Below, piece after piece: positions 46,585 to 54,191 of a DNA stretch of 64,000 nucleotides. Source of the stretch: Lacticaseibacillus baoqingensis (GTDB lineage Bacteria; Bacillota; Bacilli; Lactobacillales; Lactobacillaceae). The notes under the pieces are model-generated. The model was not told the origin of the DNA and made no database searches. It saw only the letters and a program-made list of their open reading frames with translations. The stretch is from assembly GCF_003946165.1 (NCBI RefSeq), contig NZ_RHOI01000011.1, positions 1-64,000 on the forward strand. The letters run 5' to 3'. The first letter of the stretch is position 1. Each line of letters opens with the position of its first letter. A program made the position numbers and the translations under genes.

Positions 46585-48105
46585 ATGATGGATCAATTTG
46601 AAGAATCAAACTTACTGTATCAAGAAGACATTACGAACCTCACTCCGGATCGGATTATGAAGTTCATTTTCCACCACCATGAATATCAGTTGCCACGGCT
46701 GAAAAAGCTTGACCGATATTACAAGGGCCAGAATGAGGGTATTCTACAGCCACAGTCACGGCGCATTGAATCTGGCAAGTCAGACCATCGAGCCGTTCAT
46801 TCATTCGGCAAGTACATTGCTGATTTCCAAACCGCGTATTCCGTTGGTAATCCGGTTAATATAAAGCTTGACGATGATGATAAGCGGCTTGATCAGATTA
46901 CACGAGTGAACGATCTGGACGCACTGAACTATGATCTGTTCCTCGATATGACGCGCTATGGACGTGCATACGAGTATGTTTACTACGGCAGTGACTCAAT
47001 CGAGCATTGCGTACGTTTAGATCCGCTTGACACGTTCGTCATCTACTCGCTTGATGTTGATCCGCAACCAATCATGGCTGTTCGCTATCATTCGGTAGAG
47101 TTAGTTGACGAGAACAACAAGACAATCATCGACATCATCCCTGAAACGTGGACAGCAACGGAGCATGACGTGTACAAGCCGACTACGGTTGGCGGAGCAA
47201 TGTATTTAGACCACAGCGACATTATCCGTGTATTCCCCGTTGTTGAGTATGACAACAACCGGTTCCGCACTGGTGACTTCGAACACGTAATCTCACTGAT
47301 TGACCTTTACGATTCAGCACAGTCTGACACTGCTAATTACATGACCGACCTGAATGACGCGCTGCTGGTCATTAGTGGTGATATTGATGCGCTATTCAAC
47401 GGCAGTACGCTTATGAGCGGTGTCGACCCTAACGACCCTGACGCGATGAAAAAGCTCGCACAAGACAAACTAGAGCTTATCAAGGAACAGAAAGACGCCA
47501 ACATGCTGCTGCTTAAATCTCGAATGACAGCAACCGGTCAACAGACTAGCGTTGACGCAAAATATATCAACAAAGAGTATGACGTTAGTGGCACTGAGGC
47601 ATATAAGAAACGTGTAGCGGAGGACATTCACAAGTTCAGCCACACACCAGACCTGACCGACAGCAACTTTGCAGCCAATGTGTCCGGCGTTGCCATGAAG
47701 TACAAGCTGCTTGGCACTGTCGAGTTAGCGGCAATCAAGCGGAGAATGTTTGAGAAGTCGTTGTATCAGCGCTATTCAATTATTGCGGATCTTGATAGCA
47801 GTGTGTCAGGCGGCATGAAGACAGACCCTAATACGATTAAATTCACTTTCCGCGACAACTTGCCAACAGACGACATTACGCAGATTCAAGCACTTGTTGC
47901 TGCTGGTGCGACACTGCCACAAGAGTATCTATACAGATTTGCGCCAGGCGTTACTAATCCACAAGAAATCACGGACATGATTGCCAAGCAACGAACAGAC
48001 AGCGATTATAGCGAGGATTTGACGAACAATGACGAAGACACCGAAGGAACGGATCAAGGCGTTCGCGGACAAGCAGGACAAGCAACACCGCCAGATAGCA
48101 AGTGA
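46585..48105 (+). CDS. Portal protein (SPP1 gp6-like)
   Basis: 506 residues. IMKFIFHHHEYQLPRLKKLDRYYKG at the start and NLPTDDITQIQ near the end fit SPP1-type portals. It forms the dodecameric DNA gate at one capsid vertex. GAGGTG supports a start at 46585 or 46588. It overlaps the next gene by 77 bases. Confidence 0.92.
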   Translation: MMDQFEESNLLYQEDITNLTPDRIMKFIFHHHEYQLPRLKKLDRYYKGQNEGILQPQSRRIESGKSDHRAVHSFGKYIADFQTAYSVGNPVNIKLDDDDKRLDQITRVNDLDALNYDLFLDMTRYGRAYEYVYYGSDSIEHCVRLDPLDTFVIYSLDVDPQPIMAVRYHSVELVDENNKTIIDIIPETWTATEHDVYKPTTVGGAMYLDHSDIIRVFPVVEYDNNRFRTGDFEHVISLIDLYDSAQSDTANYMTDLNDALLVISGDIDALFNGSTLMSGVDPNDPDAMKKLAQDKLELIKEQKDANMLLLKSRMTATGQQTSVDAKYINKEYDVSGTEAYKKRVAEDIHKFSHTPDLTDSNFAANVSGVAMKYKLLGTVELAAIKRRMFEKSLYQRYSIIADLDSSVSGGMKTDPNTIKFTFRDNLPTDDITQIQALVAAGATLPQEYLYRFAPGVTNPQEITDMIAKQRTDSDYSEDLTNNDEDTEGTDQGVRGQAGQATPPDSK

Positions 48106-48835
48106 TGTTGCCAAGTACACGGCAGCGTTCATGGCGTTTTGGTACGCGTTCAATGAGAAACACGAAGACTACACACACGCTGATGATTCACGTTACTACG
48201 ATCCAGAATTGAAAGAACACCTTGATCGAGATGCACAGTCAGCAGGCGTTAAGCAGAAGTCAGTTGCCAATAACGATGAGTTGCTGTCATATGCCGCCTA
48301 CGTGTACTCAACATCCGTGGCTATTTCGGTAGTTCGATACATTGGATCATCGCTAGGCAGTCTAGTTGAGGGAACGGCCAAGCTTGGATCATCGATATAC
48401 GGCAAGACAATCAAGCCTGACCTATCCATCGTGGATAAGATGTTTGACGGTGTGACATGGAGCGACCGTATCTGGTCGAATCAAGACGCTTTGCGCAATG
48501 ATCTGGTCAAGATGATGAAGAACGCGCTGTTGACACACAGCAATCCAATCACGCAAAGCCCAGCACTTCGCAAGAAGTTTGGCGTCATGAAATATCAATC
48601 GGATCGCATCATCAGAACCGAGAGTGATCGCGTCATGGCTCATCAAAGCATTGTGAATGCGCGTGAGGCTGGCTACAAGAAAGTTACTTGGGTTATCAAT
48701 TCGGGAGCGTGCGACATCTGCTTACAACATAGCGGAGAGGTTTATACACTGAAACAAGCCGATGGAATGATTCCGGCTCACCCCAACTGCCTTTGTTCGT
48801 GGGCCGCTTATGATTCAGGCGATGAAGTAGACTAA
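48029..48835 (+). CDS. Minor head protein (SPP1 gp7/Mu F-like)
   Basis: 268 residues, ending with the SPP1 gp7 signature VINSGACDICLQHSGEVY and PAHPNCLCSWA. Binds the portal and aids DNA ejection or head assembly. It starts within the portal gene in another frame. Confidence 0.88.
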   Translation: MTKTPKERIKAFADKQDKQHRQIASDVAKYTAAFMAFWYAFNEKHEDYTHADDSRYYDPELKEHLDRDAQSAGVKQKSVANNDELLSYAAYVYSTSVAISVVRYIGSSLGSLVEGTAKLGSSIYGKTIKPDLSIVDKMFDGVTWSDRIWSNQDALRNDLVKMMKNALLTHSNPITQSPALRKKFGVMKYQSDRIIRTESDRVMAHQSIVNAREAGYKKVTWVINSGACDICLQHSGEVYTLKQADGMIPAHPNCLCSWAAYDSGDEVD

Positions 48836-48978
48836 TAATTCTGTGACCTGAGCAAGTCCCTAAACTGCTCAAAAATAATAGCGTGAAGTGATAGACGTGT
48901 GATCGTTGCTGGGCTAAAAGGCGTGGCTGGGATCGTTAAGCACGTCTATTCGTTTTGGGCTAAACAGGAGGAACCATC

Positions 48979-49518
48979 ATGGCAGAAGAAACACAAACTC
49001 AGGAAGAAGTCGAAACAACCGAAACGACTACTCAGGCACCGACCACGTACACGCAGGCCCAGCTGGATAGTGAGGCCGATAAGCGTGCAGCTAAGGCTCT
49101 TGAAACAGCTAAGGCCAAATGGCAAGCGGAACAGGCTAAGGCACTTGAGGACGCAAAGAGCGAAGGTGCTCGGCTGGCTAAGATGTCGGCCGATGAGAAA
49201 GCACAAGAACTGGAGAAACAACGTCAAGCGGCATTAGATAAGCGTGAGGCTGAACTCAATCAGCGTGAATTATCAACAAGCACGAAGTCGCTGTTAGTCG
49301 ATAAAGGACTGCCAACTAATTTTGCCGGTTCTCTGGTTGCGTTGGGTGACGCTGACAAGATTAAGGATGCTGTTGAAAATATTCAAAAGACAATTCAGGA
49401 AACGGTCAACAAGCAGGTGGAAGCCAAGTTGCAAACCGACCCACCTAAGAATGGTGCTTCTGCCATTGATGGTGCTGACGATCCATTCAAGAAAATCATG
49501 GCACAATACAAAAAATAG
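48979..49518 (+). CDS. Phage scaffold protein (DUF4355)
   Basis: 179 residues, acidic and helical, Ala/Lys/Glu-rich, ending DDPFKKIMAQYKK. Scaffolds guide capsid assembly and leave. The 143-base gap before it (48836-48978) holds a stem ATAGACGTG/CACGTCTAT but no gene. Confidence 0.85.
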   Translation: MAEETQTQEEVETTETTTQAPTTYTQAQLDSEADKRAAKALETAKAKWQAEQAKALEDAKSEGARLAKMSADEKAQELEKQRQAALDKREAELNQRELSTSTKSLLVDKGLPTNFAGSLVALGDADKIKDAVENIQKTIQETVNKQVEAKLQTDPPKNGASAIDGADDPFKKIMAQYKK

Positions 49519-49531
49519 GAGGTAGCTAATC

Positions 49532-50449
49532 ATGGCTACAGAAAACAACAATTTACCAGTACGTCTCTATCAGAAACAGTTTATCGGTTTGATTCAAACC
49601 GTGTTCGGCGTGCAAAGCACATTCACCCCAACATTCGGTGCACTGCAAGCACTCGATGGCATTCAAAACAACGCGATTGCGTTCAGCGTCAAGGCAAATG
49701 ACGTTCCGGTCGCCGTGGGTACTTACAACACTGACCCTAATGTTGCGTTTGGCACTGGCACCAGCAACTCTAACCGCTTCGGGCCAATGAAAGAGATCGT
49801 ATACAGTGACATTGATGTACCGTACGACTTCAACTGGAGCTTCAACGAAGGCATCGATCAGTTCACCGTCAATACCGACTTGAACTCTGCTGTTGCCGAC
49901 CGCCTTAATTTACAAGCACAAGCCAAGACCCGCCTGTTCAACAGCAAGCTCGGAGCATATCTTGTCGCAAGCGCAGCGGCTGACCTTGGTGCGGTTACTG
50001 ATGTTAACAAGGTGTTCGAGGAAGCCTCCGAACGCTATACGGATCTCGAAGTCGTTGTTCCGGTTCGCGCATACGTTACTGCCGAAGTATACAACGCAAT
50101 CATCGATCATCAGTTGGTAACCAGCTACAAAGGATCTGCTGTGAACATTGATGAAAACGGCATTGTTCGTTTCCGCGACATCGTTGTTACCAAGACGCCT
50201 ACCCGTTACATGGCTGGTAAGGCCATCATCTTCTCGCCTGACAACATTGGCCGTGCGTTCACGGGTATCAATGTTGTTCGGACGATTCAATCCGAAAACT
50301 TTGCAGGTGTTGCCCTTCAGGGTGCCGGCAAAGCTGGCCAGTGGATCAGCGATGATAACCGTCAAGCCATCTTCACTGCTGGGACGTCTGCAACTACCAC
50401 AACTTCGACTGTGGCGCCGACCACTACGACTACCACCTCACACGCTTAA
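49532..50449 (+). CDS. Major capsid protein with Thr-rich C-terminal tail
   Basis: 305 residues. The body (VFGVQSTFTPTFGALQALDG, KARLFNS-like TRLFNSKLGAYLV) matches capsid proteins of lactobacillus siphophages. The last ~22 residues depart from it: a run of Thr with SerThrValAlaPro, ending TTTTTTSHA. The same ending occurs on the major tail protein. The tail should be flexible and surface-exposed. Confidence 0.9.
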   Translation: MATENNNLPVRLYQKQFIGLIQTVFGVQSTFTPTFGALQALDGIQNNAIAFSVKANDVPVAVGTYNTDPNVAFGTGTSNSNRFGPMKEIVYSDIDVPYDFNWSFNEGIDQFTVNTDLNSAVADRLNLQAQAKTRLFNSKLGAYLVASAAADLGAVTDVNKVFEEASERYTDLEVVVPVRAYVTAEVYNAIIDHQLVTSYKGSAVNIDENGIVRFRDIVVTKTPTRYMAGKAIIFSPDNIGRAFTGINVVRTIQSENFAGVALQGAGKAGQWISDDNRQAIFTAGTSATTTTSTVAPTTTTTTSHA

Positions 50450-50517
50450 TTAATTGATCTAAGTCGCCTATCGAAATAGGACAGTACGGGAAACCGGGCG
50501 GCTGATTGGAGGACAGA

Positions 50518-51396
50518 ATGAAGCTTATTTTGTGTCAACCCGCTATCAAGCGTTTTGAATGGGAGCTTGAAGTATGCCTAACCAATCTGCAAAGTGTCGG
50601 GTTTGACATGAAAGATGTCGTTCTGCTGTTCACTGTGCACGATTCTAAGGTTCCAGAAGCGATCGCTGAAAAATATGGTGTAGAAGTACACACCTACACA
50701 GACAAGCGTTCAGACAAGCAATATATCCCGTCTGTTAAGCCTTGGCTTTGGTGGCAATATCTTGCAGAAGACCCAGAACGTGAGAATGAAGATTATTTCT
50801 ATTTTGATAGTGATGTCATTTTTCGTAAACGGCCAGACTTTCGCAAGCTGAAAGCAAAGCCTGATCGCTGGTTGTGCAGTAACACGCTTAGCTATATTAG
50901 CGTTGACTATATTAAGCAGTGTGAACACGGCGAAGAGATTCTGAAACACATGGCTGATATTGTCGGAGTTACGATTGAATCGCTTGAAACGATCAATCAC
51001 AACTCTGGTGGTGCTCAATGGGTTATCAGTCACCCGTCAGCAGAATACTGGCGAAAGGTGTATGCCGACAGCAACCGACTGTGGCGATATTTGCAGACAG
51101 TTGATAGCAATATCCAGAAGTGGACTGCTGAAATGTGGGCTCAATTGTGGAATATGATGTACTTCAACATCGGGCCCGTAATCAGTGATGAACTCGACTT
51201 TTGCTGGGCTACTGATCCAGTCAAGTGGTGGAATGAAACCAAGATCATGCACAATGCTGGCGTGACGGTGAATGACAAACAGTTGTTATTCAAAGGCAAA
51301 TATGTTAATCACACGCCATTCGAAGATGATTTGAGCTTCGTTGACAAGTCGAAGTGCTCATACAAGTATGTTCAAGCAGTAAAGGCGGTGAAATGA
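50518..51396 (+). CDS. Phage glycosyltransferase in the head operon
   Basis: 292 residues from ATG 50518 (TGGAGGA upstream). GT-A-like features: N-terminal LILCQPAIKRFEWELEVCL, DxD motif in DYFYFDSDVIFRK, then NHNSGGAQWVISH and a conserved Trp-rich C-terminal half. No signal peptide or membrane span. It is inserted between the capsid gene and connector genes, where standard phages have none. The likely acceptors are the Thr-rich tails of the capsid and tail proteins (inference). Confidence 0.8.
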   Translation: MKLILCQPAIKRFEWELEVCLTNLQSVGFDMKDVVLLFTVHDSKVPEAIAEKYGVEVHTYTDKRSDKQYIPSVKPWLWWQYLAEDPERENEDYFYFDSDVIFRKRPDFRKLKAKPDRWLCSNTLSYISVDYIKQCEHGEEILKHMADIVGVTIESLETINHNSGGAQWVISHPSAEYWRKVYADSNRLWRYLQTVDSNIQKWTAEMWAQLWNMMYFNIGPVISDELDFCWATDPVKWWNETKIMHNAGVTVNDKQLLFKGKYVNHTPFEDDLSFVDKSKCSYKYVQAVKAVK

Positions 51397-51734
51397 TGGC
51401 AATTTTAGACGGCGTTAAATTACGCATCGGTTTGACAGATACAATGCAAGACGTCTTGCTGAATGAACTAATTGATGACGCAACAGCGCGAGTGTTGGCT
51501 TATATCAATCAAGACGGTATTGTCAATCAGACTGTGCCAGATGCAGTCGCATGGGTAATCAAGGACATTGTGGTGAAGATGTACAACCGCATTGGTGATG
51601 AAGGCAAGCAAAGCGGTACTGAAGGCAACGTATCCAACACGTGGGAAGCCATTGACTTGTCTAAGTATGCTGACGCCCTCGATGTATACCGTGAGTCATC
51701 GCAAAGCCGCCGTCCGGGGATGAGGTTTGTGTAA
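51393..51734 (+). CDS. Head-tail connector (DNA-packaging) protein
   Basis: 113 residues from ATG 51393, overlapping the glycosyltransferase stop. GVKLRIGLTDTMQDVLLNELIDDA is typical of the gp6/gp15-like connector. Helical. Confidence 0.82.
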   Translation: MMAILDGVKLRIGLTDTMQDVLLNELIDDATARVLAYINQDGIVNQTVPDAVAWVIKDIVVKMYNRIGDEGKQSGTEGNVSNTWEAIDLSKYADALDVYRESSQSRRPGMRFV

Positions 51735-52030
51735 TGAGATACAACAATCGAATCACACTCATCAGGAAATCACCACCTGCTAATCCGTTGCATGACAGGC
51801 CAACAGAAACGCGCGAGACGGTCACTTGCCTGACAATCCCAATCACCAGTGCGCAAGAACTATCTGTATATGGTCTTGTGAACACCATGGCCTACGAGAT
51901 TCACGTAAAGAATCCCGTAATGCCTGTGAACGAAATCGAGCTTGATGGTGCCAAATGGACAATCAACAAGACGTTCGTGAACCGCAAGTCAACCGTGTTT
52001 ATTGTGTCCGGAGGTGGTAGCAATGGCTAA
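51734..52030 (+). CDS. Head-closure/adaptor protein
   Basis: 98 residues, beta-rich (RYNNRITLIRKSP), SPP1 gp16-like by size and position. Overlaps both neighbours. Confidence 0.75.
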   Translation: MRYNNRITLIRKSPPANPLHDRPTETRETVTCLTIPITSAQELSVYGLVNTMAYEIHVKNPVMPVNEIELDGAKWTINKTFVNRKSTVFIVSGGGSNG

Positions 52031-52397
52031 TACTAACGTCACATGGTCAGGGCTAGACAAGCTAATGGAAGAACTCGGCGCGACTGCTGGAGCAACAATT
52101 GAAGCCGCATCTTCAGCGATGAAGGTCACTACCGGTCAGGTACAAGCAACGGCAAAACAAATTGCACCGAAACGAACGGGGTTCATGGCAAACAACATCA
52201 GTGTTGAGCCAGTTAAGAAGACAGCTACATCTGTAACAGGAACTGTCAATGCCAAGGCCGACTATTCATCTTTTGTTGAGTTTGGGACTTACAAAATGTC
52301 GGCAGAACCATTCATTCGTCCGGCCGTTTCAGCAGCACAATCATTGTTCATTAAAACGACAATGGACAAATTGAAGGAGGCGGACACGTTCAAATGA
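52023..52397 (+). CDS. HK97 gp10-like tail component
   Basis: 124 residues from ATG 52023 (GGAGGTGG upstream). IAPKRTGFMANNIS, YSSFVEFGTYKMSAEPFIRPAV is the gp10 signature. Confidence 0.9.
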   Translation: MANTNVTWSGLDKLMEELGATAGATIEAASSAMKVTTGQVQATAKQIAPKRTGFMANNISVEPVKKTATSVTGTVNAKADYSSFVEFGTYKMSAEPFIRPAVSAAQSLFIKTTMDKLKEADTFK

Positions 52398-52759
52398 CAC
52401 TTTCTCGATGGTACGAAGATGTGCAAGCTCAGTTGACCGCTGATGGCCTCAACCCTGTATTCGTTCAGCCTGACGCTAAGAGCACATTACCGCTAGTTTT
52501 TTTTAATGTTCACGTTGATTCCGACGTGTCATCTAAGACGGGGACACTATCGAGTGTTGGCCAGCAGATTGACATCTACGACAGCATCGACACGCCACCG
52601 GCTGAATGGGAAGACTACGTTCGCAAGGCTAAATGGTCGCTTAGTAAAGTGACACGGTGGCAATCGTTGACAGCAACCAATTCAATCGACACAAGCATGG
52701 GCGATAGCACACCATTACGCCGCTGCATGCTACTCATTACTCTAGAAGGAGATTATTAA
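52394..52759 (+). CDS. Tail completion/terminator protein
   Basis: 121 residues in the usual place before the major tail gene. LSRWYEDVQAQLTADGLNPVF. ATGA coupling upstream. Confidence 0.75.
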   Translation: MTLSRWYEDVQAQLTADGLNPVFVQPDAKSTLPLVFFNVHVDSDVSSKTGTLSSVGQQIDIYDSIDTPPAEWEDYVRKAKWSLSKVTRWQSLTATNSIDTSMGDSTPLRRCMLLITLEGDY

Positions 52760-52761
52760 AA

Positions 52762-53388
52762 ATGGCAGTTATTAATAACGGCATCGAATTTGTGAAAGAT
52801 ACGCCCTATCGTGGTAAAGACGTTTGGTATTTTATCCAATCGACAGACCCTAAAGTAGCACCAATTGGCAGCCCTGCAATCTTGCCGGCTCACCAAGAAT
52901 CAGGTGATACAAGCATCGAAGGTGATTCGCTTGATGAACAAACTAAGATGGGTCGTATTATTGCAGCGTCAACCAACGAAGATAGCATTGAACTGACAAC
53001 GTACATGGTTCCGGGCGATAAATCGCATGAAATCATCATTGACGCCAAGCACGAAGGCCGTCAAGTGAAGGTGTGGCGTGTCATTGTTGACCCACGTCTG
53101 GCCGTTGTAGAAGACGACCACAAGGCTTATCCAGCAATGTTTGGGTACGGTGTTGTTGACAGTGCCGATATTTCAGACGAAGACAGTTTCTCCGAGATTG
53201 ACTTCACTCTTAACATCATCGGCAAACTCGCTGACAAGAACGAAGACGGCACACCGGGCACTTTCCCACTTTCCGATGATCAAGTTAAAATGCTCGATCA
53301 ACTCTACGCATTCGAACGTCCAGGCGAAAAAGCGGGCGAGTTTGCTGACGGCAGTGTTACTACAACCACTACCACTTCTCACGCTTAA
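52762..53388 (+). CDS. Major tail (tube) protein with Thr-rich tail
   Basis: 208 residues. Body: DVWYFIQSTDPK, SIEGDSLDEQTKMGRI, typical of lactobacillus phage tube proteins. Ends VTTTTTTSHA, matching the capsid protein end. Strong ribosome site. The two genes also share DNA around the stop (CACGCTTAATTA). Confidence 0.9.
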   Translation: MAVINNGIEFVKDTPYRGKDVWYFIQSTDPKVAPIGSPAILPAHQESGDTSIEGDSLDEQTKMGRIIAASTNEDSIELTTYMVPGDKSHEIIIDAKHEGRQVKVWRVIVDPRLAVVEDDHKAYPAMFGYGVVDSADISDEDSFSEIDFTLNIIGKLADKNEDGTPGTFPLSDDQVKMLDQLYAFERPGEKAGEFADGSVTTTTTTSHA

Positions 53389-53451
53389 TTAGTCGCACAC
53401 AGAGACGAGTAGGCTACGGCCGATCTGAGACGACAATCCAGGAGGATATTC

Positions 53452-53883
53452 ATGTTAGAAATTCAAGTAAAGAACGAAAAAGTCGAATTAAAGTTTAATT
53501 TTAAGGCACTATTTCGAGCTAACAAATTATTTAGTTCACAGCCAAACGCAAATGATGGTGCAAGTAGCATTTGGTTAGGTTTTGTAACTGGTGATGTGAC
53601 AGCATTATTTAATGCAATTAAGGCGATGTTGCCGGAAAAATACACTGATGCAGATATTATTTCTGCAATTGATGAACAGCCAGATCCTGATGCCTTTTAT
53701 GATGAAGTAGTTGAGGAATTGCACAAGTCGGCTTTTTTCCGACGCGAGATGAAACAATGGCTGAAATTGAACGAGAAATACGGAATCTCGCTGATGGAAA
53801 AGAAAGACATGACGGCAGAGGAAAAGGGCAAGAAGGCACTGCTGAAAGATACCCTGGAAGAAGTCAAGAAGAGTCTCTCTTAA
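53452..53883 (+). CDS. Tail assembly chaperone (gpG-like)
   Basis: 143 residues. It binds the tape measure during assembly. A canonical -1 slippery heptamer (A AAG GGC, 53823-53829) near its end allows a gpG-T fusion reading on to 54191. AGGAGG precedes the ATG. Confidence 0.85.
   Translation: MLEIQVKNEKVELKFNFKALFRANKLFSSQPNANDGASSIWLGFVTGDVTALFNAIKAMLPEKYTDADIISAIDEQPDPDAFYDEVVEELHKSAFFRREMKQWLKLNEKYGISLMEKKDMTAEEKGKKALLKDTLEEVKKSLS
53823..53829 (+). other. -1 ribosomal frameshift heptamer
   Basis: A AAG GGC fits X XXY YYZ in the gpG frame. After slipping, reading continues CAA GAA GGC into the downstream frame, the expected lambda G/T arrangement. Confidence 0.7.
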
Positions 53884-54191
53884 CCGACTTTGCTCGTCAC
53901 GGAATATATGATCCTGATATGCCTTTTCGATTATATTTTTGGGAGGCTCGTTCAGTCTTGGAAGGGTCTTTTTTGCGTGATGTCGATATGCGCCGCGATT
54001 TGATGGAACTTGCCGTCAATATCGCCAATGTCCAGAACGCTAAGAATCCTAAACGATCCGTTAAAACTGGATACAAGAATATTGATAAGGCCGAACAAAA
54101 GATAATCAATCGCAATGGCAATGGGACTGTAAGAAAGCCTGATGTAGAAATGATTAGGAAACTCAATGCCGCATTTGGAGGTGGTAGCTAA
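53829..54191 (+). CDS. Frameshift extension of the tail chaperone (gpT-like)
   Basis: About 120 codons in the -1 frame (TDFARHGIYDPDMPFRLYFWEA, DVDMRRDLMELAVN), a typical T-like domain. It is expressed probably only as the gpG-T fusion, since the ATG at 53757 lacks a ribosome site. Its stop overlaps the tape-measure start. Confidence 0.8.
   Translation, partial: QEGTAERYPGRSQEESLLTDFARHGIYDPDMPFRLYFWEARSVLEGSFLRDVDMRRDLMELAVNIANVQNAKNPKRSVKTGYKNIDKAEQKIINRNGNGTVRKPDVEMIRKLNAAFGGGS

Noticed and set aside
48899-49237. Frame in the gap and over the scaffold gene
   Set aside because: It lies in another frame of the scaffold gene and has no ribosome site.
53757-53828. Independent start for the gpT frame at ATG 53757
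   Set aside because: No ribosome site; the -1 heptamer explains its expression better.
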